Source of the DNA: Arthrobacter sp. UM1
GTDB lineage: Bacteria > Actinomycetota > Actinomycetes > Actinomycetales > Micrococcaceae
Length of the DNA stretch: 64,000 nt
Assembly: GCF_020483305.1 (NCBI RefSeq)
Contig: NZ_JACWAB010000002.1
Coordinates: forward strand, 62,001 to 126,000
Reading direction: 5' to 3'
Position numbers and translations under genes: made by a program. This document shows, piece after piece, positions 16,328 to 23,895 of the stretch; position 1 is the first letter of the stretch; each line of letters begins with the position of its first letter. The notes under the pieces were generated by a model. It had not been told where the DNA came from. It searched no databases and was given only the letters and a program-made list of their open reading frames with translations.

Positions 16328-17557
16328 ATGGACTCCGCCGCCGCAGCACGCCTCGCCACCGCCCTCGAGCAGGCGGGGATCGCATCCCGGCCCGTCGGCG
16401 TCCTCGACCTTGACGCCTTCGACGCCAACGCGCAGTCCCTCCGAGACCGCATGGCGCCCGGCGCGGAGCACAAGCCCATCCGCGTGGCCAGCAAGTCCCT
16501 CCGCGTCCGCCGCGCCGTCGAGCGGGCCCTCGGCCGCGAGGGCTTCGCCGGCGTCCTCGCGTTCACGGCCGCCGAGGCCCTCTGGCTCGCCCGCGGCGGG
16601 GTCGACGACGTCGTCATCGGATACCCCACCGCGGACGCCGAGAGCGTCCGGAGCATCGCGGAGGACGAGCAGGCCCGGGAGCGCATCGCGTTCATGGCGG
16701 ACTCGCCCGAGCACCTGCGCTTCCTGGCGGGCTGCACCCGGGACGGCGCGCCGCTGCGCGTCTGCCTCGAGCTGGACGCCTCCTTCCGCCTCAACTCCCA
16801 GCGGCTCCTGGCCCGGCTGCCCGGATCCCTCGCCGTCGGAGCGCTGCGCTCGCCGTGCCACACGCCGGAGAGCCTCGAGCAGCTCGCCCGCGAGGCCCTC
16901 GCCGAGCCCCGCCTGCACCTCGTGGGGATCATGGCCTACGAGTCCCAGGTGGCGGGCGTCTACGATTCGGGGCGCTCCCCGCGCGCCGCCGTCATCCGCG
17001 CCATGCAGAAGGCGTCCCGCCGCGAGATCGCCGAGCGCCGCGCCGAGGCCGTGGCCCGGGTGCGGGCGCTCGCGGACCTCGAGTTCGTCAACGGCGGCGG
17101 CACCGGATCCGTCGAGTCCACGTCCGCGGAGGACGCCGTCACGGAGGTGGCGGCCGGATCCGGGCTCTTCGCCCCGGGACTGTTCTCCCGCTACCGGGGG
17201 TTCCGGCCGCAGCCGGCGCTGCACGTCGCGTTCGACGTCGTCCGGCGGCCGTCCGCCCGCGTGGCCACCGTCCTCGGTGGCGGGTGGATCGCCTCGGGCG
17301 TGCCCGCGGCGGACCGGCTCCCGGCCGTGGAGTGGCCGCAGGGGCTCTCCTACGCGCGGGACGAGGCCGCCGGCGAGGTGCAGACGCCGCTGTCCGGCGA
17401 GGGCGCCTCCCGGCTCAAGCTGGGGGATGCGGTCTGGTTCCGCCACGCCAAGGCGGGAGAAGTGTGCGAGCGGCTCAACGAGGTCGTCGTCGTGTCAGGG
17501 AACGCGGTCGTGGACAGGTGGCCCACGTACCGCGGTGAGGGAAAGGCGTTTCTGTGA
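16328..17557 (+). CDS. Amino-acid deaminase/aldolase, alanine-racemase-fold PLP enzyme
   Basis: 409 residues. The N-terminal half looks like an alanine-racemase-type PLP barrel, with VGVLDLDAFDANAQSLRDRM and a PLP-Lys candidate in KPIRVASKSLRVR. The C-terminal half is a beta domain with metal-site-like residues (VWFRHAKAGEVCERLNEVVVV) resembling D-threonine aldolase and D-serine deaminase relatives. It probably acts on a beta-hydroxy or other D-amino acid in the cytoplasm. The stop codon overlaps the GTG of the oxidase gene by 4 bp, implying coupled expression. Neither substrate nor pathway can be named. Confidence 0.75.
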   Translation: MDSAAAARLATALEQAGIASRPVGVLDLDAFDANAQSLRDRMAPGAEHKPIRVASKSLRVRRAVERALGREGFAGVLAFTAAEALWLARGGVDDVVIGYPTADAESVRSIAEDEQARERIAFMADSPEHLRFLAGCTRDGAPLRVCLELDASFRLNSQRLLARLPGSLAVGALRSPCHTPESLEQLAREALAEPRLHLVGIMAYESQVAGVYDSGRSPRAAVIRAMQKASRREIAERRAEAVARVRALADLEFVNGGGTGSVESTSAEDAVTEVAAGSGLFAPGLFSRYRGFRPQPALHVAFDVVRRPSARVATVLGGGWIASGVPAADRLPAVEWPQGLSYARDEAAGEVQTPLSGEGASRLKLGDAVWFRHAKAGEVCERLNEVVVVSGNAVVDRWPTYRGEGKAFL

Positions 17558-18891
17558 AGCTCTTCGACGATGCACCGGGCATCTCCCCGCGGGGGACCTG
17601 GCGGAACTGGGCGGGCAACTACCGGCGCCAGCCGGCCGCCGTCGTGCGCCCCGAGACCGTGAGCGGGGTGTCCGAGGCCCTGCAGGACGCCGCGCGGATG
17701 CACCGCGGGTTCAAGGTGGTGGGCGGATCCCACTCGTTCACGGACATCGCGGCCACGGACGGCGTCGTCGCCTCCCTCGACGCGCTCTCGGGGCTCGTCT
17801 CCGCGGACCGCGAGACCGGTCTGGCCACGTTCCGGGCCGGGACGCGCCTGCGGGACATCGCCGGGCTGCTGCAGCCGTACGGTCTCGCGCTGCCGAACAT
17901 GGGGGACATCGACCACCAGTCGCTCGCGGGCGCCGTCTCCACGTCCACGCATGGCACGGGCCTCGAGTACACGGGGTTCGGCGGGGCGGTGCGGGCCTTC
18001 ACCATCGTCCTCGCGGACGGCGAGGTGCGGCATTGCAGCGCCGACGAGAACCCCGGCCTCTTCCAGGCCGGCCGGGTGGGCCTCGGCGCCGTCGGCGTCA
18101 TCGTGGAGGTGACGCTGCAGTGCGTGCCGCGCTTCCTCCTCAGCGCCGTGGAGCAGCCCGAGCCGCTCGAGGACGTCCTCTCCGGGTTCACGGAGCGCTG
18201 CGAGCAGTCCGACCACTTCGAGTTCTACTGGTTCCCCGGCACCCGCGTGGCCCTCACGAAGACCAACACGCGCCTGCCCGGGGACGGGCAGCGCAGCCCC
18301 GTGACCACGGCGCGGCGCCTCGTGGACGACGAGCTCCTCGGCAACGGCCTCTTCAGCCTGACCTGCCAGGTGGGCGCGCGGTTCAACGGCGTGGTGCCGG
18401 GCGTCAACGCGCTCGCCACGCGGCTCGTCTCCAAGCGGACGTACACGGATGAGTCCCACGCGGTGTTCGTCTCGCCGCGTCGGGTGCGGTTCCGCGAGAT
18501 GGAGTACGCCCTGCCGTTCGAGGAGGCCGAGGAGGCGCTGCGGAAGGTCGTTGACGCCGCGAACGCCTTCGGCGAGTCCGTCTCCTTCCCCATCGAGGTC
18601 CGCTCCGCCGCCGCGGACGACGTCTGGATGTCGACGGCGAACGGGCGCCGCAGCGTCTACATCGCCGTGCACCGGTACCACCGGGAGCCGCATGCGGAGT
18701 ACTTCGAGGCGATCGAGCGCATCTTCTGGGAGCACGGCGGCCGGCCGCACTGGGGCAAGCTCCACACCCTCGACGCCGCGCGGCTGCGCGGGCTCTACCC
18801 GCACTTCGACGACTTCCTCGCCGTGCGCGAGGAGGTCGACCCCCAGCGCCGCTTCCTCAACCCCTACCTCCGCCGGGTCCTGGGGGCGTAG
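17554..18891 (+). CDS. FAD-linked sugar-lactone oxidase (D-arabinono-1,4-lactone oxidase family)
   Basis: 445 residues. The N-terminal FAD-binding region has VVGGSHSFTDIA (His being the likely covalent flavin attachment) and STSTHGTGLEYTGFGG. The C-terminal ALO domain has GRPHWGKLHTLDAARLRGLYPHF, containing the conserved HWGK motif. Relatives oxidise L-gulono- or D-arabinono-lactone, alditols or similar polyols, using oxygen or another acceptor. Translation is coupled to the upstream PLP enzyme. No secretion signal is seen. The true substrate in this organism is unknown. Confidence 0.85.
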   Translation: MKLFDDAPGISPRGTWRNWAGNYRRQPAAVVRPETVSGVSEALQDAARMHRGFKVVGGSHSFTDIAATDGVVASLDALSGLVSADRETGLATFRAGTRLRDIAGLLQPYGLALPNMGDIDHQSLAGAVSTSTHGTGLEYTGFGGAVRAFTIVLADGEVRHCSADENPGLFQAGRVGLGAVGVIVEVTLQCVPRFLLSAVEQPEPLEDVLSGFTERCEQSDHFEFYWFPGTRVALTKTNTRLPGDGQRSPVTTARRLVDDELLGNGLFSLTCQVGARFNGVVPGVNALATRLVSKRTYTDESHAVFVSPRRVRFREMEYALPFEEAEEALRKVVDAANAFGESVSFPIEVRSAAADDVWMSTANGRRSVYIAVHRYHREPHAEYFEAIERIFWEHGGRPHWGKLHTLDAARLRGLYPHFDDFLAVREEVDPQRRFLNPYLRRVLGA

Positions 18892-19743
18892 GGAGTTCTG
18901 CGGCGTCCCGGGGCTCTCGGCGGGGTTTCGGGCGCGGACCTGAGGGTCGCACCTTCCTGCCCTGCCCGCGCAGATCTGCACCTTCCGACCCCGGCCACAC
19001 CCGTTTCCGCTCGGGTCTGGGCCGGTCGGCCTCCGTTTCCGCTCGAGGCGCGTCCGGTTCGCACCCGTTTTCGCACCTTCTTGCCCGGCCCGCACCCGTT
19101 TTCGCCAACGCACCCGGTTTCAGGCGAATACACCCGTTTTCGTGCGGGATTTTGAGCGGAAACGGGTGTGGATTCGTGGGGCGTGCAGATGCGGGTGCGG
19201 TTGGAATGCGGCGCGCGGAAACGGGTGTCGCTCGGCCGTCCTGCGCGGCAACGGGCGTGCTTTGGATGTGAGTGCTCCGCGGTCACCGTTGGGTGAGGTG
19301 ACGGGAGGCTGATCTGGGCGATGTTGCCGTGGTGAGCACGTGATTTCGCAGCCAGGGCCTCGCATGCCTGCCGACCTGGCCCGATGGCGCCCGGCCCACT
19401 CCGCTGCACACCCCTTTTCGCCATCGCACCCGGTTTCAGGCGAATACACCCGGTTTCGCACGGGTTTTTGAGCGAAAAGGGGTGTGATCCGCTGGGGTGT
19501 GCAGAAATGGGTGCGGCAGCCGCTAGAGGGTCTCGACGACGACGGCGGCCGGAACCGGGGCGAGCGGAAACGGGTGTGTGGGCGTAGAAGTGAGCGAAAA
19601 GGGGTGTGGATCGGGAGAGGGGGTGTGCAGAAACGGGTGTGGATCCGCGGGGGACGTGCGGAAGCGGGTGCGTTGGGCGGCGGGGCAGGGGCTGGGGCAG
19701 GCCGGGGCAGGGGATGACGACGACGGCGGCCCCGCCCGCGCCC
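18892..19743. repeat. Gene-free block of diverged GAAACGGGTGTG hairpin repeats
   Basis: An 850-bp stretch without a credible gene, filled with variants of GAGCGGAAACGGGTGTG and its reverse complement. Two 108-bp copies at 19093-19200 and 19409-19516 align without gaps at about 83% identity. Each folds as a long hairpin: left arm CACCCGTTTTCGC, right arm GCGGAAACGGGTG in copy 1, and CACCCCTTTTCGC with GCGAAAAGGGGTG in copy 2. The left-arm change is matched in the right arm. Further single arms occur at about 18996-19013, 19031-19045, 19061-19077, 19211-19228, 19563-19580, 19592-19610 and 19629-19645. It lies between the oxidase gene and the end of the mannosyltransferase gene. Confidence 0.85.
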
Positions 19744-20943
19744 CTACGCGTACAGGCTCAGGATCGCCTTCGCGGTGCGGTCCAGGTGGCGGCGGTTCAT
19801 CGCGATGGCCCGGGTGTAGTGGCCCACGAGCTCCTCGCCGAGGGACTCCCAGGTCCGCCCGCGCACCGAGTCCAGGGCGGCGTCGGCGAAGGCCTCGCGC
19901 TTGGCGTCGTCGCCCACGAGGTCCCGGACGTGGCCTTCCATGGCCTCCAGGTCGCCCGGCCGGTACAGCCACCCGGTGCGGGAGTGGTCCACGAGGTCCA
20001 GCGGGCCTCCGCGCCCCACGGCCACCACGGGCACGCGCGCGGCCATCGCCTCCTGGATGGTCTGGCAGAAGGTCTCGGACTCGCCGGGGTGCACGAACAC
20101 GTCGAAGCTGGCGACATGCCGGCCGAGGTCGTCGCCGGAGCGGAATCCGGCGAAGTGCGCGCCGGGGAGGGCCCGCTCGAGGTCGGCGCGGAGGGGGCCG
20201 TCGCCGACGATCGCCAGCTTCACGCCTGAAATGCGGCCGAGCCGCGTCAGGTCCTCGACCTGCTTCTCCACCGCGAGCCGCCCCACGAAGCCCACGATCT
20301 TCTCGCCGTTCGGGGCGATCTCCCGGCGCAGGGCGTCGTCGCGCCGTCCGGGGTTGAACCGGCGGGCGTCAACGCCCCGGCGCCACAGGCGGACCCGCCG
20401 CACGCCGATCTCCCGGAGCTGGTTCCGCGCGAAGGACGAGGGGGCGAGGTTGACCGTGGACGCCTGGTGGATCTCGCGCACGCGCTGCCAGAGGACCTCC
20501 TCGAGCAGCGGCAGGCCGTAGCGGGCGGCGTAGGTGGGCACCTCGGTCTGGTAGATCGAGACGGTCGGGAGCCCGAGCTCGTTGGCCGCCTGGATGGCCC
20601 GCCACCCGAGGACGAAGGGCGAGGCGACGTGGACGACGTCGGGCCGGAAGCCCGCCAGGATCCGGCGGACGCGCGCCACGGTGCCCGCCGCCACGCGGAC
20701 CTTGGCGTACCCGGTCAGCGGCAGGGACGGCAGGCGGTGGACGGGGACGCCGAGCTCGGCGTCGGAGGGGCCCTGCGGCGGCGTCGGGTCCGGGTGCACC
20801 TGCCCGAAGATCCACGCGGTGTCCGGTGCGATGACGATGACCTCGTCGCCGCGCTGCTTGAGATGGTCCAGGACCCGCAGGAGGGAGTTCGTGACCCCGT
20901 TCATGTGCGGGAGGAATGACTCGGCAACCAGTGCGATCTTCAC
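19744..20943 (-). CDS. Family 4 glycosyltransferase, MgtA/PimB-like mannosyltransferase
   Basis: 399 residues from a GTG at 20943. The N-terminal Rossmann half begins MKIALVAESFLPHMNGVTNSLLRVLDHL. The C-terminal half has VGFVGRLAVEKQVEDL and the nucleotide-sugar motif HPGESETFCQTIQEAMAARVPVVAV, with the EX7E pattern of GT4 enzymes. It closely resembles the GDP-mannose-dependent alpha-mannosyltransferases MgtA and PimB' that build actinobacterial mannosyl-glycolipids at the inner face of the membrane. No transmembrane segment is present. It is divergent from the DUF6350 gene. Confidence 0.85.
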   Translation of the reverse strand: MKIALVAESFLPHMNGVTNSLLRVLDHLKQRGDEVIVIAPDTAWIFGQVHPDPTPPQGPSDAELGVPVHRLPSLPLTGYAKVRVAAGTVARVRRILAGFRPDVVHVASPFVLGWRAIQAANELGLPTVSIYQTEVPTYAARYGLPLLEEVLWQRVREIHQASTVNLAPSSFARNQLREIGVRRVRLWRRGVDARRFNPGRRDDALRREIAPNGEKIVGFVGRLAVEKQVEDLTRLGRISGVKLAIVGDGPLRADLERALPGAHFAGFRSGDDLGRHVASFDVFVHPGESETFCQTIQEAMAARVPVVAVGRGGPLDLVDHSRTGWLYRPGDLEAMEGHVRDLVGDDAKREAFADAALDSVRGRTWESLGEELVGHYTRAIAMNRRHLDRTAKAILSLYA

Positions 20944-21073
20944 AGTCTCCAGTGTGCGCCCGCGGAATCAACGGGCAGGGAAGGGAAGGTTAAGAGGCGG
21001 CGAATCCGCGTCCAACTCACGCGCGCCCGCGCTTCATGGCAGTGCCGGGGAGGGGGTGCGAGAATGTTGCCTG

Positions 21074-22471
21074 ATGCGCACTTCCCCGTCCTCCCCACAG
21101 TCAGGGTCGCCGAAGACCAGAGTTCGACGGCGGCTGGGCCGTCCGCGCGCCGGATCCGCCACGGCAGCCTCTCTGCGCCGCATGAGCCCCCGTGCTGCGG
21201 GCCGGCGCGCGAGCGAGGCCGCACAGCGCCGGGTGACGCGGCTGCCGCTGCCGCTGCGCGCCGTCTGGGAGGCGGTGGGGCCGCTCATGGCCATCGCGCT
21301 CGCGGCTGTCCTGCCGGTGGCGGCGCTCGGCCTGCGGGACGGGCTCGCGGGCCTCTCCCGCGCGGACATCGCCGGCGTGGCCGGGATCAACTTCCTCGTC
21401 AATCAGGGCGTCCCCGTGCAGGTGGCGCTCCCGGAGCAGCGCGGCCTGAGCGCGGTGAGCGGGACGCTGACCCTCACTCCGCTGCTCATGGTGCTCGTGC
21501 TCGTCTGGCTCTCGGCGCTCGCGGGGCGGCGTCTTCTGGCCGTGGCCGGATCGACGTCCCGGTTCGCGGGCGCCGCGCTCGTGTTCGCGGCGACGGTCGG
21601 GGCGGTGGACGCCCTCGTCGCGGTCTTCTCCTCGTTCCCGGCGGCCCAGGCGCACGTCCTGGGCGCCGCCGTCATCCCGGCGCTGTGGAGCCTTCTGGGG
21701 CTGCTCCTCGGCGGGATCGCCGAGGCGGGCGGCCTCGTGGCGTTCGCCGGCCGCCGCCGCTGGCTCCAGGCCAAGGGCCAGTGGTGGCGCTGGGGCGCCG
21801 ACTACGCGAGCGCCGTCTTCCGCGGCATCGGCGTGGCCCTGCTCTGCCTGCTCGGCTGCGCGGCGCTGTTCCTCTCCGTCTCGATCGCCGCGCACTGGGC
21901 CCCGATCCTCGCAGGCTACGAGGCCGTCTCGACGTCGGCCGTGGGCGCCGTCGCCGTGACGCTCGCGCACGCCGCCTACCTGCCCAACCTGCTCGTCTGG
22001 ACGGCCTCCTGGCTGACCGGCGCGGGCTTCGCCTTCGGCACGGACACCCTCGCGAGCCCCATGGCGACGACCATGGGCGCCGTGCCCCCATTCCCCCTGC
22101 TCGCCGCGATGCCGACGCACGTGCCGGGGTGGGCCATGGCCGCCATGCTCGTGCCGGTGGCGTGCGGCGGCGTGGCCGCATGGTGGTTCGTCCGGGAGGG
22201 CGAGGACCATCTGGGGGAGTGGCTCGAGCTGCGCATGGGGCCGGGCGCGGCGGCCGCGTCCCTCGGGTTCGTGCTCAACTCCCTCATCCTCGGCCTCGGC
22301 ACGGGCATCGCGGGGGCGCTCGCCGCGCTCGCGGCGCGGGGCTCGCTCGGGGTGGGCCGCTTCACCGATGTGGGCCCCGACCCCGTCCAGGTCCTCTGGA
22401 TGCTGGGCCTGGAGGTGTTCCTGGGGGCGCTGGTCGGGTTCGTCGTCGTGCCCTGGCTCGAGTCCGACTGA
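21074..22471 (+). CDS. DUF6350-family integral membrane protein
   Basis: 465 residues starting at the ATG at 21074. A basic 45-residue N-terminus precedes about ten hydrophobic helices, including AVGPLMAIALAAVLPVAALGL, TLTLTPLLMVLVLVWLSALAG and FGTDTLASPMATTMGAVPPFPLLAAMPTHVPGWA. This is the actinobacterial DUF6350 family, typically encoded just upstream of purN. Here two foreign-looking genes and a small membrane gene separate it from purN. Function unknown; a cell-envelope or division role has been suggested for related proteins, which I cannot test from sequence. Confidence 0.8.
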   Translation: MRTSPSSPQSGSPKTRVRRRLGRPRAGSATAASLRRMSPRAAGRRASEAAQRRVTRLPLPLRAVWEAVGPLMAIALAAVLPVAALGLRDGLAGLSRADIAGVAGINFLVNQGVPVQVALPEQRGLSAVSGTLTLTPLLMVLVLVWLSALAGRRLLAVAGSTSRFAGAALVFAATVGAVDALVAVFSSFPAAQAHVLGAAVIPALWSLLGLLLGGIAEAGGLVAFAGRRRWLQAKGQWWRWGADYASAVFRGIGVALLCLLGCAALFLSVSIAAHWAPILAGYEAVSTSAVGAVAVTLAHAAYLPNLLVWTASWLTGAGFAFGTDTLASPMATTMGAVPPFPLLAAMPTHVPGWAMAAMLVPVACGGVAAWWFVREGEDHLGEWLELRMGPGAAAASLGFVLNSLILGLGTGIAGALAALAARGSLGVGRFTDVGPDPVQVLWMLGLEVFLGALVGFVVVPWLESD

Positions 22472-22569
22472 CGGTCTTTCGGCGGACGCCTCGCGGAACG
22501 GGCTTGCCCTGATATAGAAAGCGTCTGTTATTCTGACGGCCACTCCTGTCTCTCGAGAAGGGTTGGCCC

Positions 22570-23895
22570 ATGGCTTCCAGACCACAGGGCGGGCGCTGGC
22601 GCGTGCTCGCCGCCGGCGTGATTCTTGCCGCGGTGACCGCGGGGACGTGGTTCACGGCGCAGTCCGTGCAGTCCCCAGAGCAGAGGCGCCAGGCCGCCCA
22701 GCCGCCTGAGCGGACGCAGCTCACCGCCGCGGTGGAGCGCGGCGTCATCCAGGAGAAGGTGCAGCTGACGTGCCGGGCCGGGCACCTCGCCACGGCGGAG
22801 CTCTCGGTGGGAACACCGGGGCAGGTCGTGACGCGGAGCTTCGCGAAGACGGGGCAGAGGGTGGTCCCGGGATCGGTCATCGCGGAGGTCCAGGGGCGGC
22901 CGGTCTTCGCCGTGCCCGGCGAGTTCCCCTACTACCGGGACATCGGCATCAAGGACGCCGGTCCGGACGTGGACCAGCTGAGGCGGGCGCTCGCGCGTCT
23001 CGGCTACCTGTACGTCAGCGGAAGGGAGGGCGGCACGCCCGCCGGAAAGCCCGTTCTGGACGCGTTCGCCCGGATGGCGGGCCGCGCCGGATACGCCGTC
23101 AAGGAGGCGGAGCAGGTCCCCGCGTCCATGCTCGTCACCGTGCCCCCGCTCGGCGGCACGTATCTCACCGCGCAGGAGGAGCCGGGCCCCGCCGCAGCTC
23201 CCTTCGCATCCTTCGGCCTCGGGGAGGAGAGCTGGCTCTGCACGGGCTCGGACGGAACGGTTCCCGTGGGCGTGGCCGAGGGGCAGACGGCGCGGCTCAG
23301 CCACGTGCAGGAGGACCTGAGGATCGTCCTCGGCCGCGAGGAGCGCCGGGAGGCAGGCTCCGCCGCGGGCGTGCAGAGCGTCAGCGAAGGCGGCAGTACC
23401 GGGCACGGTGCTGGATCGGGCGCAGGAGCCCCGGTCGGAGGCGGTGCTGCGGGAGGCGGCCAGGGCGTTTCGGGGCCCAGCGGAGGGCCCGGGGTCGGAG
23501 GCGTCGCCTCGAAGGGCCAGGGCGCGTCGAAGACGGTCGTGGTCCTGCCCCGCAGGGCCGGCGAGAAGCTCACGCACGCCCAGGCTGAGGCCGTGGTCAA
23601 GGCCGGGCCTCCCGGCTCGCTCATCGTTCCGGCGAGCGCCCTGTGGACCCAGGACGGCCGCACGGTCGTCAGCGTCGTCGAGCAGGGGAAGCGGGACGGC
23701 GCAGCGGCGGGCGGGCCATCGACGAGCGGAGCATCGGCGAGTCCGCGGCCCGTCCGCACGGTTCCCGTGAAGCCGGGGCTCGCGGTGTACGGCCGGACCG
23801 TGGTGACGCCGGAGGACCCGGCGGCGCTCGCCGAGGGGGACCAGGTCGTGGTGTCCGAGGACCCGTCCTCCCGCCGCGGAACGGGCGGCCGGTGA
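22570..23895 (+). CDS. Membrane-anchored efflux adaptor with peptidoglycan-binding domain
   Basis: 441 residues. A single N-terminal helix (VLAAGVILAAVTAGTWFTA) anchors it. A PG_binding_1-like segment (DAGPDVDQLRRALARLGYLYVSG) lies around residues 135-160, then a Gly/Ser/Ala-rich low-complexity linker at about 265-320, and a beta-rich HlyD/MacA-type C-terminus with VPASALWTQDGRTVVSVVEQ. The start has GAGAAGGG upstream, and a promoter-like TTGCCC (22504-22509) with TATTCT (22529-22534) precedes it. It overlaps by 4 bp the MacB-like transporter gene and probably links that transporter to the cell wall as an export accessory. Confidence 0.8.
   Translation: MASRPQGGRWRVLAAGVILAAVTAGTWFTAQSVQSPEQRRQAAQPPERTQLTAAVERGVIQEKVQLTCRAGHLATAELSVGTPGQVVTRSFAKTGQRVVPGSVIAEVQGRPVFAVPGEFPYYRDIGIKDAGPDVDQLRRALARLGYLYVSGREGGTPAGKPVLDAFARMAGRAGYAVKEAEQVPASMLVTVPPLGGTYLTAQEEPGPAAAPFASFGLGEESWLCTGSDGTVPVGVAEGQTARLSHVQEDLRIVLGREERREAGSAAGVQSVSEGGSTGHGAGSGAGAPVGGGAAGGGQGVSGPSGGPGVGGVASKGQGASKTVVVLPRRAGEKLTHAQAEAVVKAGPPGSLIVPASALWTQDGRTVVSVVEQGKRDGAAAGGPSTSGASASPRPVRTVPVKPGLAVYGRTVVTPEDPAALAEGDQVVVSEDPSSRRGTGGR

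Noticed and set aside
18857-19461. Several minus-strand open frames (up to 186 codons) in the 19-kb repeat block
   Set aside because: Their sequence derives from the GAAACGGGTGTG repeats, lacks ribosome binding sites and shows no domain; the region is better explained as noncoding hairpins.
19093-19516. Possible CRISPR array
   Set aside because: Repeats are inverted as well as direct, vary in sequence, have irregular spacing and no cas genes are near.
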